Assembly (NCBI GenBank): GCA_022797295.1
Contig: JAAWKH010000011.1
Coordinates: 1-59,023, forward strand
Length of the DNA stretch: 59,023 nucleotides
Direction: 5' to 3'
Source: Peptococcaceae bacterium
GTDB taxonomy: Bacteria; Bacillota; Dehalobacteriia; UBA4068; UBA4997
The notes beneath the pieces were generated by a model. The model had not been told where the DNA came from. It did not search any database and saw only the letters and a program-made list of their open reading frames with translations. Both the position numbers and the translations under genes were made by a program. How positions within the stretch are numbered: the first letter of the stretch is position 1; each line of letters begins with the position of its first letter. Positions 50,017 to 58,788 of the stretch are shown here, piece by piece.

Positions 50017-51699
50017 TCAAACTTCAAAAACGCTCTCTCCCAAAAACTCTTGCAACAACGAGTAGGCCGGCACTGCCTTAGGGTCGGCAGGAACAAAGCA
50101 GCTGGCCAATTTCAGCAGGCGGCGGGCCTCCGGGTAGGCCGGGCTGGTTTCCGGAATGGAAAGCAGATGCGGGCTAATCATTGGGGCCAGCAGGGAAAAT
50201 TCATAAATTAGCGAGGTGTTAAAGTAATAATCTGCGGCGTCCTGAAATGGGAAAATGTTCTTTTCCTCACCCCGGCGCACTTTGGCCCAAGTGAGCAGGG
50301 TTTTTTCGGCGGAAATGTTACGGAATTTAACGTCGCGCACCAAGCGGCGAATTTCCCGGTTGTCGCTGGTAGAAATGGGCATCAGGTTATCCAGGCTGAG
50401 AGTGGTCATGCAGGAAATATAAATTTTCAGTTTGTTAGCGGCCGGAATGTCCTTGGTTAAGGCTTCGTTAATGCCGTGAATGCCCTCCACCAGCAAAATG
50501 TTGTTTTGGCCCAGCTCCACGGGGATGGTGCGGTCGGAGCGAGTGCCGGTTTTGAAATCAAAAACGGGCATTTCCACCGGTTGGCCGGAAATCAGTTGCA
50601 GCAGATGTTGGTTAAAAAGCGGCGTATCAATAGCGGTGACGGCCTCAAAATCCGGCAGGCCGTCCGGGCCCGGTGGAGTGTCGGCATTGTCCAGGAAGTA
50701 ATTATCCATGGAAAGTGTGATTGGGCGCAGGCCTTGGTTGCGCAGCTCAATAGCCAGGCGGTTGCAAAAGCTGGTTTTGCCGGAGCTACTGGGCCCGGCA
50801 ATCAGCACCAGACGCACTTGGGGGAAGCCTTGGAAAATCTGGTCGGCAATATGTTGCAGGCTGCGTTCCTGCCGGGCTTCGGCCATAATCACCAGGCTGT
50901 TGAAATCATTTTTCTCCACAAAGCGGTTTAGATCGCAGCAATAATTAATATTTTGCATGCTAGACCATTTACTGTAATTATCCAAAGTGGCGTTTAGGCT
51001 TTTCGGATAAGCCAGCTGTTGGCTGCCGCGCAGTTCCTCAGGCGTGTTGTAATGGTCGGTTAGAATGAATCCGTCGTCAAAATGAGCCAGGCTGAAATTG
51101 TCCAGGTAGCCGGTGCTTGGAACCAGCTTGCTGAACATCTGGCGGGTGTGTTTGCCAATGGAGTAAAGCGTGGCCTGTTTGTCCGGCACTTTGTAAAGGG
51201 TTTGGGCTTTGGCAAAATCGCCGCAGGCTTTGAAATAGCCAATAGATTCATTTTTGTTAATAACATCTTTGGTGATAGGCAAATTTGCTTGGGCCAGCTC
51301 ATGCATACGGTCTTCCAGGCGGGCAATGTCGCTAGCGGCCAAAGGGCGGCTGGGCACGTCCTCCGTTAGGCGGCAGAAGCGGCCAAAGCGCAAGGAGTGC
51401 ATAATATTCAGCTGATGATTAGGAAAAAGCTCAGCCGCCGCAGCGGAGAGCAGCAGGGCCAGCGAGTTTTGCAGGATACGGCTGCCCATGGGGCTGTCCG
51501 CGTGCAGCCACTCAATGTCGGAGGAACAGAAAAGCGGATAGCGCAGGTCTTTCAGCAGGTTGTTGACAATCGCTCCCACGATTGGCATTTGCCCGTTGAT
51601 TAGGGATGGCTTCAGCTGCTCCAGCGTTTGGCCAGGCGGGCAGCTTTTAGTGTATTCCTGACCGTCGGTTTGCCAGGTTATAGTAATTTGATGTTTCAT
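50017..51699 (-). CDS. Nucleoside kinase with TGS-like N-terminus (uridine kinase-like)
   Basis: 560 aa from the ATG at 51699 (TGAGG, 8 nt). N-terminal ~60 residues are TGS-like, followed by a ThrRS-editing-like (SAD) region; the C-terminal half is a uridine/phosphoribulokinase P-loop domain with Walker A GPSSSGKT (about 296-303) and DNYFLDNADTPPGPDGLPDF, then EGIHGINEALT. This fused architecture is common in Clostridia and usually annotated as nucleoside kinase; substrate specificity is not settled. Confidence 0.9.
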   Translation of the reverse strand: MKHQITITWQTDGQEYTKSCPPGQTLEQLKPSLINGQMPIVGAIVNNLLKDLRYPLFCSSDIEWLHADSPMGSRILQNSLALLLSAAAAELFPNHQLNIMHSLRFGRFCRLTEDVPSRPLAASDIARLEDRMHELAQANLPITKDVINKNESIGYFKACGDFAKAQTLYKVPDKQATLYSIGKHTRQMFSKLVPSTGYLDNFSLAHFDDGFILTDHYNTPEELRGSQQLAYPKSLNATLDNYSKWSSMQNINYCCDLNRFVEKNDFNSLVIMAEARQERSLQHIADQIFQGFPQVRLVLIAGPSSSGKTSFCNRLAIELRNQGLRPITLSMDNYFLDNADTPPGPDGLPDFEAVTAIDTPLFNQHLLQLISGQPVEMPVFDFKTGTRSDRTIPVELGQNNILLVEGIHGINEALTKDIPAANKLKIYISCMTTLSLDNLMPISTSDNREIRRLVRDVKFRNISAEKTLLTWAKVRRGEEKNIFPFQDAADYYFNTSLIYEFSLLAPMISPHLLSIPETSPAYPEARRLLKLASCFVPADPKAVPAYSLLQEFLGESVFEV

Positions 51700-51808
51700 A
51701 ATTTTCACCTCAAATATGAGCTTTTTTGCGTACTATAATACTTATATTATAGTACAGAATGGGCTAAAAAACAAGGGTGGGACGTAAATTAGGGCTGCAT
51801 TTGCTCCT

Positions 51809-51847
51809 AAAAAACAGAGGCAAGCATTGCTAACCCCTGTTTTTTTT
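51809..51847 (-). terminator. Terminator of the AGCS symporter gene
   Basis: AAAACAG..CTGTTTT imperfect stem with an inner GC/GC helix, ending in TTTTTT on the minus strand, about 25 bp beyond the symporter stop. Confidence 0.65.
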
Positions 51848-51869
51848 ACATTTATTATAGTAGAAACTT

Positions 51870-53303
51870 TTAAAAATCGCGGTGCTTGATCATGAAATCG
51901 CGGGTTTCGGCGGCCACCACGCCAGACAGCGCCACCAGCGCCACCAGGTTGGGGAATGCCATCAGGCCGTTCAGCGCGTCGGCCAAATCCCAAACCGGGT
52001 CCAGGGCCAGGAAAGGGCCAACCAACACAGCCAAAATCCACAGATAACGATAGAACTTCACAACGGTCATGCTACCGCCGGTTAAATATTCCACGCAACG
52101 CTCGGCGTAGTAATCCCAGCCCAAAATAGTGGTGAATGCAAAGAACATTAAGCTGAGGGTAACGCACAGCTGGCCGATAAACGGCGCAAAGCTCATGCCT
52201 TGGGCAAATGCGTAGGAAGTGACGGCCACGCCCTCCAGCCCTGGCTGATACCATGCGCCGGTGATGATGATGGTGAGGCCGGTCATGGTGCAGATGATGA
52301 TGGTGTCAATGAAAACGCCGGTCATCGAAACCAAGCCTTGGCGCACGCAAGAATTGGTGGAAGCGGCCGCCGCTGCAATCGGGGCGGAACCCAAGCCGGC
52401 CTCATTGGAGAAGATACCACGTCCAACACCTTTGGAAATGGCCAGTTTGATAGTAGCGCCGACAAAGCCGCCAGTGGCAGCCGTACCGGTGAAAGCAGAT
52501 TTGAAAATCAGAGCAAAAGCGCCAGGAATGGCTGCTGCGTTAGAAACCAGGATAATAACGCAAATGACAATGTAGAATACGGCCATAAAGGGCACCACAA
52601 CCTCAGCCACTTTGGCAATACGTTTGATACCGCCGATGATAACCAAAGCAACCAGCAAAGAAACTACAACAGCGGTAATGGTGGTGGCCCAGGTGTAGCT
52701 GTATTTGCCAATGGTGAAAGCGATGTGGGCTTTGGTGGGGTCAAACAGAGCTTCCACCGCGCCGGCCACACCGTTGATTTGGGTTACGGTGCCAATGCCC
52801 AGCAAGCCGGCCGTGGCGCCGAAGAAAGCAAACAGCATTGCCAGCCATTTCCAGCTTTTGCCCATGCCGCGCTCAATATAATAGAAAGGCCCGCCCAACA
52901 CATGGCCGTCTGCTTCAATGGTGCGATACTTAATGGCCAGCAAGCCCTCAGCGTATTTAGTGGCCATGCCAAAAAAGGCGGCTAGCCACATCCAGAAAAG
53001 CGCGCCAGGGCCGCCAATACAGATAGCGGTGGCCACGCCCACAATATTACCGGTGCCGATGGTGGCGGAAAGGGCGGTGCAGAGCGCGCCAAAGCTGGTG
53101 ACTTCACCCTCGCCGTCGGATTCATTTTGGAACATAAAGCGCAATGCTTTGGGCAGATGCAAAACCTGCACCAAACCGCTGCGCAGAGTAAGCAAAATAC
53201 CAGTGGCAAAAATCAAAACCATCAACGGCCAATCCCAAACCCAGCCGTCGACAATGGAGATGATTTTACCAACTTTTTCATACAAAGTTAATTCTTCCAT
53301 CAT
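51870..53303 (-). CDS. Sodium:alanine/glycine symporter (AGCS family)
   Basis: 477 aa with about 11 transmembrane helices. The family signature GTGNIVGVATAICIGGPGAL is present near residues 62-81; FSNEAGLGSAPIAAAAA is the other conserved stretch. Na+- or H+-driven uptake of Ala/Gly (or D-Ala). CAGGAGG SD. No glycine riboswitch upstream. Confidence 0.94.
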   Translation of the reverse strand: MMEELTLYEKVGKIISIVDGWVWDWPLMVLIFATGILLTLRSGLVQVLHLPKALRFMFQNESDGEGEVTSFGALCTALSATIGTGNIVGVATAICIGGPGALFWMWLAAFFGMATKYAEGLLAIKYRTIEADGHVLGGPFYYIERGMGKSWKWLAMLFAFFGATAGLLGIGTVTQINGVAGAVEALFDPTKAHIAFTIGKYSYTWATTITAVVVSLLVALVIIGGIKRIAKVAEVVVPFMAVFYIVICVIILVSNAAAIPGAFALIFKSAFTGTAATGGFVGATIKLAISKGVGRGIFSNEAGLGSAPIAAAAASTNSCVRQGLVSMTGVFIDTIIICTMTGLTIIITGAWYQPGLEGVAVTSYAFAQGMSFAPFIGQLCVTLSLMFFAFTTILGWDYYAERCVEYLTGGSMTVVKFYRYLWILAVLVGPFLALDPVWDLADALNGLMAFPNLVALVALSGVVAAETRDFMIKHRDF

Positions 53304-53376
53304 TTATAACCTCCTATAGCTCTAATACTATTCTAAATATTAGCATATTATGTGTTAAAAAACAATATTTTAAGGT

Positions 53377-53388
53377 AATGTATACATT
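53377..53388. promoter_or_regulatory. Perfect 12-bp palindrome upstream of the symporter
   Basis: AATGTATACATT, about 75 bp upstream of the symporter ATG, next to a plausible minus-strand TTGTTT/TAATAT promoter. It could be a repressor operator. Confidence 0.4.
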
Positions 53389-53432
53389 CCAAATGATTGA
53401 AACCTAAAATTTTCGGCTAGCAAAATTTTGGC

Positions 53433-53461
53433 TGGACAAGCAATGCCCCTTGTGCTAAAAT
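53433..53461 (+). promoter_or_regulatory. Promoter of the DUF554 gene
   Basis: TGGACA (53433-53438), 17-bp spacer, TAAAAT (53456-53461). Confidence 0.55.
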
Positions 53462-53529
53462 ATATACACTCTTTGCGGTTATTTTATCATTTGGCACGAT
53501 TGATTTTGGTTTGAAAGGCGGTTAAAACA

Positions 53530-54234
53530 ATGGTTTCGGTTTTTATAAATGTAGCGGCAGTGCTTTTGGGTGGAACGCTGGGCTTGTTTTTTAATCGCAG
53601 CTTTCCGCAACGCATTGCTGATACGGTAATGAAAGGTTTGGCCCTTTGCGTGCTGTATATTGGTATCAGCGGTGCGCTTGAGGGTAATTATATATTGGTC
53701 ACCATTTTATCTGTAGCTTTGGGCGGCGCTCTGGGGGAATTGCTGGATTTGGACGGCAAGCTGAATCGTTTGGGACAAAAGCTGGAACAGCAATTTGGCG
53801 GCCAGGCGGATTTGAACGAGGGCGGGCGAACCCGCAAATCACTGGCGGAGGGCTTTGTTTCGGCTAGTATGCTGTTCTGCGTGGGAGCGATGGCGATTGT
53901 GGGCTCTTTGCAAAGCGGTTTGGTGGGCGACCATAGCACTATCATTGCCAAATCACTGATCGACTGCATTGCCGCCGTGCTGCTGGCTTCGTCGTTGGGG
54001 GCGGGCGTGTTGTTTTCGGCTGGGGCTGTTTTGCTCTATCAGGGCGCTATTGTGCTGTTGGCTGAAACCTTGGAGCCGCTGCTGGATTCTGCAACGGTGG
54101 CGGAAATGTCGTGCGCAGGTTCGCTGCTGATTGTGGGGCTGGCCTTGAATATGTTGGATTTGACCCATTTAAAGGTAACAAATTACATTCCCGCAGTGTT
54201 TTTGCCAATGCTGTTTTGTCGGTTTTTTGCCTAA
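53530..54234 (+). CDS. DUF554 membrane protein (YdfK-like)
   Basis: 234 aa with six to seven hydrophobic segments. Starts with the family pattern (INVAAVLLGGTLGLFFNRSF) and includes ALGGALGELLDLDGKLNRLG and FVSASMLFCVGAMAIVGSLQ. The function of DUF554 is unknown; a transporter role is likely. AAAGGCGG SD. Confidence 0.9.
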   Translation: MVSVFINVAAVLLGGTLGLFFNRSFPQRIADTVMKGLALCVLYIGISGALEGNYILVTILSVALGGALGELLDLDGKLNRLGQKLEQQFGGQADLNEGGRTRKSLAEGFVSASMLFCVGAMAIVGSLQSGLVGDHSTIIAKSLIDCIAAVLLASSLGAGVLFSAGAVLLYQGAIVLLAETLEPLLDSATVAEMSCAGSLLIVGLALNMLDLTHLKVTNYIPAVFLPMLFCRFFA

Positions 54235-54240
54235 TAATTT

Positions 54241-54271
54241 AAACCTTTTGGTTGTTTGCGCCAAAAGGTTT
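54241..54271 (+). terminator. Terminator after the DUF554 gene
   Basis: AAACCTTTTGG / CCAAAAGGTTT perfect 11-bp stem then ATTATTTTT. Confidence 0.85.
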
Positions 54272-54312
54272 ATTATTTTTGGTGGATAACAGCTTTTTAT
54301 ATAGGCAAAGGC

Positions 54313-54341
54313 TTGCATTTTCGCTTTAATTGTTGTATAAT
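54313..54341 (+). promoter_or_regulatory. Promoter of the liv operon
   Basis: TTGCAT (54313-54318), 17-bp spacer, TATAAT (54336-54341). Confidence 0.7.
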
Positions 54342-54353
54342 ACTATCAATATA

Positions 54354-54394
54354 CAGCAGACAAATGTCCGTCGCCAAAGGACATGGTTGTGCTG
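54354..54394 (+). promoter_or_regulatory. Leader hairpin in the livJ 5' UTR
   Basis: CAGCA..ATGTCC (54354-54369) pairs with GGACAT..TGCTG (54379-54394). It lies at the very 5' end of the transcript and could protect the abundant mRNA from decay. Confidence 0.5.
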
Positions 54395-54428
54395 CAAAGA
54401 CAAAGCATTTTTAGGAGGTTCTATCACA

Positions 54429-55646
54429 ATGAAAAAGTTATTGGCACTGGTTGCCGTGTTGGCGATGGCTTTGGCCATTTGCGCCGGCTGCGGCGGCGAC
54501 ACACAAAAGGAGCCCGCTCAGCAGGGCAATGCAGGCGGCGACAAAGTTATTAAGATTGGCATTTTTGAGCCCGCCTCTGGTGAAAACGGCCCCGGCGGCA
54601 AGCAGGAAGTTTTGGGTGTTCGTTATGCTCATTCCTTGCAACCCAATGTGGAAATCAACGGCGAGACTTATAAGGTTGAGTTGGTTGAGGTTGACAATCA
54701 ATCTGACACCACCAAGGCTGTCAGCGCAGCTCAAAACCTGGTAGCCAGCAATGTTTCCGTGATTTTGGGTAGCTATGGCTCCGGCGTGGCTATTGCCGGC
54801 GGCGACACTTTCAAAACTGCACAGATTCCGGCAATCGGCATTTCCTGCACCAATCCGCAGGTAACTGACGGCAACGATTACTACTTCCGCGTTTGCTTCC
54901 TGGATCCTTTCCAGGGCACTGTTATGGCTAATTTTGCTAAAGATGAATTGCAGGCCAACAATGCGTTTATCATCACTCAGCTGGGCGATGATTACTCCGC
55001 TGGCTTGGGCAATTACTTCAAACAGGCTTTCACCGCTTTGGAAGGTAATGTTCAGGAAGCTCAGTTCCAGACTGGCGAAACTGATTTCAACGCTATCCTG
55101 ACCAACGTTCTGAATTCCGACGCTGACGTAATCTTTGCTCCCTCTTCCATCCAGACTGCTCCTTTGCTGATTCGTCAGGCTCGCGAAATGGGCATCACCA
55201 TTCCGATTTTGGCCGGCGACACTTGGGAGAATGAGTCTATCATTCTGAATGCTGGTGATAAGGCTACTGAAGTTTATCTGTCCACTTTCTTTGATGAAAA
55301 CGATACTTCTAACCCGGCTGCTGCTGAGTTTGTAAGCGGCTTTAAGGCTTGGTTGAACGCTGATTCTGCTAACCTGACCAACAACGGCGGCAGCGACGGC
55401 GTGGCAGCTGTGTCTGCTTTGGGCTTTGACGCTTACAATGTGGCTATTGAAGCCATCAAGGCTGCTAACTCCACCGAGGGCACTGCCATTCGTGACGCTC
55501 TGCCTGGCGTTGAGTACGTTGGTGTAACCGGCTCCATCACATTCAATGAAACTGGCGACGCCAACAAAGATATGGCTTACGTTAAGACCATTGATGTTGA
55601 AAACGGCAACTTCAAGTTCTTGAAGACTCAGTCCGTAGGCGAGTAA
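54429..55646 (+). CDS. livJ: Branched-chain amino acid ABC transporter, substrate-binding lipoprotein
   Basis: 405 aa from the ATG at 54429 (TAGGAGG SD); the ORF is open 33 codons further upstream without support. Signal peptide with lipobox ICAGC. Periplasmic-binding-protein type 1 fold: IKIGIFEPASGENGPGGKQE, then GSYGSGVAIAGGDTFK. Binds Leu/Ile/Val or related amino acids outside the membrane. Followed by two terminator hairpins and then the permease genes. Confidence 0.93.
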   Translation: MKKLLALVAVLAMALAICAGCGGDTQKEPAQQGNAGGDKVIKIGIFEPASGENGPGGKQEVLGVRYAHSLQPNVEINGETYKVELVEVDNQSDTTKAVSAAQNLVASNVSVILGSYGSGVAIAGGDTFKTAQIPAIGISCTNPQVTDGNDYYFRVCFLDPFQGTVMANFAKDELQANNAFIITQLGDDYSAGLGNYFKQAFTALEGNVQEAQFQTGETDFNAILTNVLNSDADVIFAPSSIQTAPLLIRQAREMGITIPILAGDTWENESIILNAGDKATEVYLSTFFDENDTSNPAAAEFVSGFKAWLNADSANLTNNGGSDGVAAVSALGFDAYNVAIEAIKAANSTEGTAIRDALPGVEYVGVTGSITFNETGDANKDMAYVKTIDVENGNFKFLKTQSVGE

Positions 55647-55673
55647 TTTTATACGATTGTAAGCCGGCAAAAA

Positions 55674-55697
55674 GCTGGCGGGCCAAATGGCCCGCCG
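55674..55697 (+). terminator. GC-rich hairpin after livJ
   Basis: GGCGGGCC (55677-55684) / GGCCCGCC (55689-55696) with an AAAT loop; strong stem, no T-run directly after. Likely mRNA stabiliser. Confidence 0.6.
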
Positions 55698-55730
55698 GCG
55701 GCTGCCGCTTAAATGTCAATGCCGCTTTGT

Positions 55731-55792
55731 AAAAAAGCATTGATTTGCTGATGAGCGGGGAACCTAACTCATCTGTAAATCAATGCTTTTTT
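55731..55792 (+). terminator. Large hairpin between livJ and livH
   Basis: Perfect 16-bp stem AAAAAAGCATTGATTT / AAATCAATGCTTTTTT enclosing a GATGAG/CTCATC hairpin. Works as a partial terminator, keeping livJ above the permease genes. Confidence 0.75.
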
Positions 55793-55912
55793 ATCAGGAA
55801 AGGGGCTTTGGGAATTAGATTAAAAAGTAAGTATATAAATAGTAGAAAAAAGTTTGCTTGAAAAAAATCAGAAAAAAACAAGTAATTTCAAAAAAGAAGA
55901 AAGAGGTGTTTT

Positions 55913-56803
55913 GTGCCTATGGATAGCCTGTCTTATTATATTCAGCAGCTGCTTACTGGCATCTCGGTGGGCGGTCAATATGCGCTGATTGCGATTGGTT
56001 ATACTATGGTTTACGGCATATTGCGGTTGATTAACTTTGCCCACGGCGATATTTTTATGGCCGCCGGCTTTTTTATGGTTTATACATCAACCACTTTGCC
56101 GCTTTATATTGCTCTGCCGCTGACTTTGCTGCTTACCGTGATTTTGGGCGTTTCGGTGGAGCGCATTGCTTACAAGCCTTTGCGCACGGCTCCCCGTATG
56201 TCTATTATGATTTCCGCCATTGGTGTTTCCTATCTGTTGCAAAATTTTGCCACTTACTACACCGGCGGTTTGCCGCGCAGCTATCCCACGATTCCTTTTA
56301 TCAGCGAAACTATTGCGTTCGGCTCCGTCACCACCTCCTGGATTACTTTGCTGACCCCAGTGCTGACGCTGGTTTTGGTTATTGGTTTGGCGGCCTTAAT
56401 TAAATATACTAAGGTGGGTATGGCTATGCGGGCAGTTTCCAAGGATTTTGAAACGGCTCAGCTGATGGGCATTAAAATCAACAATGTTATTAGTATAACC
56501 TTTGTTATCGGTTCATTTTTGGCTGGTGTTGGTTCCATTTTGTTCTTCACCAAATATCCCACCGTTTTGCCAACCATTGGCGCTATGCCTGGCCTGAAAG
56601 CGTTTGTGGCGGCTGTTTTTGGCGGCATTGGTTCCATTCCTGGCGCGGTGCTTGGCGCTTTCATCATCGGCATTTGTGAGAACATTATCAAAGCAATGGG
56701 CTACACCACATTCAGCGACGCCTTTACTTTTGTACTGTTGATTTTGGTGCTGGTTGTGCGGCCCTCCGGCCTGTTTGGCGAAAAAACGACGGAGAAGGTG
56801 TGA
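55913..56803 (+). CDS. livH: Branched-chain amino acid ABC transporter permease LivH
   Basis: 296 aa, about eight transmembrane helices. Family stretches: GGQYALIAIGYTMVYGILRL and INFAHGDIFMAAGF; the ATPase-contact loop region is MRAVSKDFETAQLMGI. GTG start with AGAGG; 4 bp before livM. Confidence 0.94.
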   Translation: MPMDSLSYYIQQLLTGISVGGQYALIAIGYTMVYGILRLINFAHGDIFMAAGFFMVYTSTTLPLYIALPLTLLLTVILGVSVERIAYKPLRTAPRMSIMISAIGVSYLLQNFATYYTGGLPRSYPTIPFISETIAFGSVTTSWITLLTPVLTLVLVIGLAALIKYTKVGMAMRAVSKDFETAQLMGIKINNVISITFVIGSFLAGVGSILFFTKYPTVLPTIGAMPGLKAFVAAVFGGIGSIPGAVLGAFIIGICENIIKAMGYTTFSDAFTFVLLILVLVVRPSGLFGEKTTEKV

Positions 56804-56807
56804 GCAA

Positions 56808-57941
56808 ATGACAAAACAGGACAAAGCTATCGAACAAAATATGCTGAAACCGGCGGGGCTTAACCCCAAGGTTAAATATAGCATTGCCGCGCTGTTGTTG
56901 GCGGCGCTTTTGGGTGGCATTTGGTGGATGGAGCAAACTCTGCCGGCCAGCTCAATCATTTTTACGGTGCTGAAAAAAGGCGCTATTTACTCGCTGATTG
57001 CGGTTTCCTTAAATTTGTTAAATGGTTTTACGGGTTTATTCTCACTAGGCCAGGCCGGTTTTATGCTGGTTGGCGCTTATACCTACGCCATTTTTACCAT
57101 TCCGCCGGAATCACGCGCTGCGGTTTATATGTATTATGACGGTGGTATCATTGATTTTGCTTTGCCGGTGCCGGTGGCGTTGATTTTGGCCGGCTGTGCG
57201 GCTGGCTTTTTCGCTTTCCTGATTGGTCTGCCGGTGCTGCGTCTGAAAAGCGATTATTTGGCTATTGCAACCCTGGGTTTTGCGGAAATTATCCGGGCCA
57301 TTATCCAATATGACAAGCTGGGGCCGATCACCAACGCTTCCAACCTGTTGCGTTCTTTCCCGGTTTTTCGCTCCACCTTGTTTCCGTTCATTGTGGCCGG
57401 TCTGTGCATTGCCGTAATCTGCCTGCTAATCAATTCCTCCTATGGCCGCGCTTTCAAAGCCATTCGGGATGATGAAATTGCCGCGGAGGCTATGGGTATC
57501 AACTTGTTTGTGCATAAGGAAATGGCGCTGGTGACTTCAGCTTTCTTCGCCGGCATTGGCGGCGCGCTGCTGGCAATGTTCCAGATGATGGTGCAGGCCC
57601 GTGCGTTCACCTCGGCCATGACTTATGAAATTTTGCTGATTGTGGTAATCGGCGGCATTGGCTCCATCACCGGTTCAATCATCGCTTCGTTTTTGTTTAT
57701 CGCCTGTTCGGAATGGTGGTTGCGCTTTTTGGACGAGGTGCAGTTTATTGGCGGTATGCAGGTGCCTTTCCTGCGTTCCGGTTTCCGTATGGTAGTTTTT
57801 TCGGTAATCATTATGTTTGTGGTGCTGTTCTATCGCAAGGGTATTATGGGCACCAAGGAGTTTTCCATAGATGGCATTTATCGCTTCTTCCGTCGTGTGT
57901 TTGGCGGCAAGGCGGGAAAGGAGGCGGCGCCTCATGAGTGA
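56808..57941 (+). CDS. livM: Branched-chain amino acid ABC transporter permease LivM
   Basis: 377 aa from the ATG at 56808 (GGAGAAGGTG SD); the longer ORF into livH lacks support. SLGQAGFMLVGAYTYAIF and GRAFKAIRDDEIAAEAMGIN are diagnostic. It has an N-terminal cytoplasmic stretch of about 25 residues before the first helix. Overlaps livG by 8 bp. Confidence 0.94.
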   Translation: MTKQDKAIEQNMLKPAGLNPKVKYSIAALLLAALLGGIWWMEQTLPASSIIFTVLKKGAIYSLIAVSLNLLNGFTGLFSLGQAGFMLVGAYTYAIFTIPPESRAAVYMYYDGGIIDFALPVPVALILAGCAAGFFAFLIGLPVLRLKSDYLAIATLGFAEIIRAIIQYDKLGPITNASNLLRSFPVFRSTLFPFIVAGLCIAVICLLINSSYGRAFKAIRDDEIAAEAMGINLFVHKEMALVTSAFFAGIGGALLAMFQMMVQARAFTSAMTYEILLIVVIGGIGSITGSIIASFLFIACSEWWLRFLDEVQFIGGMQVPFLRSGFRMVVFSVIIMFVVLFYRKGIMGTKEFSIDGIYRFFRRVFGGKAGKEAAPHE

Positions 57942-58788
57942 AAGTAATAGTGTTTTGCACGTTGAGAATATAACTATGCAGTTTGGCGGCGTGGTGGCGG
58001 TGAACAACCTTTCCCTGGATGTGAATAAGGGCGAAATTGTGGCTCTGATTGGCCCCAACGGCGCAGGCAAAACCACGGCTTTTAACGTTATCACTGGGGT
58101 TTATGAGCCGACCAACGGCCGGGTGGATTTTTGCGGGGAAACCATGGTGCAGAATTATCCCAAGGGCAAAATGGCCAAGGAATATAAGGGCGAGAATTTG
58201 GGCCTTTACAAAAACGCTATTGTTAAATCGCCGGATAAGATTACCAAGCTGGGCATTGCCCGCACCTTTCAGAATATCCGCCTGTTTTCGGAGCTGACGG
58301 TGTTTGAAAATGTGCTGATTGCTAAGCATATGCGCGCCAGGCAGAATATCTTTAGCGCCACTTTCCGCCTTAACCACAAGGAGGAGCAGCGCATGCGCCG
58401 TGAGGCTATGGAGCTGTTGGAAATTCAAAATATGGGTCATCTGAAAGATGATATTGCCGGCTCTTTGCCTTATGGTATTCAACGGCGGCTGGAGATTGCC
58501 CGCGCCCTGGCCACGGACCCCAAGCTGCTGCTGTTGGATGAGCCGGCGGCTGGTATGAATCCGCAGGAAACGCAGGATTTGACAGATTTTATTCTGGAGA
58601 TTAAAAACCATTACAATCTTTCGGTGTTTATGATTGAGCATCATATGGATTTGGTTATGCAGATTTCCGACCGCATTTACGTGTTGGATTTTGGCAGCTT
58701 GATTGCTCAAGGTCTGCCGGAGGAGATCAGCAACAACCCGAAAGTTATTGAAGCCTATTTGGGGGTGACGGACGATGCTGAAGATTGA
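57934..58788 (+). CDS. livG: Branched-chain amino acid ABC transporter ATPase LivG
   Basis: 284 aa from the ATG at 57934 (AAAGGAGG SD). Walker A GPNGAGKT, ARTFQNIRLF, signature LPYGIQRRLEIARAL, Walker B LLLLDEPAAGMNPQE. About 25-30 residues longer than typical LivG, due to an insert after the first strand pair (ETMVQNYPKGKMAKEYKGEN). Its end overlaps livF. Confidence 0.93.
   Translation: MSESNSVLHVENITMQFGGVVAVNNLSLDVNKGEIVALIGPNGAGKTTAFNVITGVYEPTNGRVDFCGETMVQNYPKGKMAKEYKGENLGLYKNAIVKSPDKITKLGIARTFQNIRLFSELTVFENVLIAKHMRARQNIFSATFRLNHKEEQRMRREAMELLEIQNMGHLKDDIAGSLPYGIQRRLEIARALATDPKLLLLDEPAAGMNPQETQDLTDFILEIKNHYNLSVFMIEHHMDLVMQISDRIYVLDFGSLIAQGLPEEISNNPKVIEAYLGVTDDAED

Noticed and set aside
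52200..52985. 261-codon open frame antisense to the AGCS symporter
   Set aside because: Gly/Asn-rich shadow without SD; the symporter signature is unambiguous on the other strand.
53304..53529. Glycine riboswitch upstream of the AGCS symporter
   Set aside because: The conserved GGAGAG/CCGA-type core is missing on the minus strand.
54438..55670. 410-codon open frame antisense to livJ
   Set aside because: livJ has a clear SD, lipobox and fold; the antisense frame is a by-product of codon bias.
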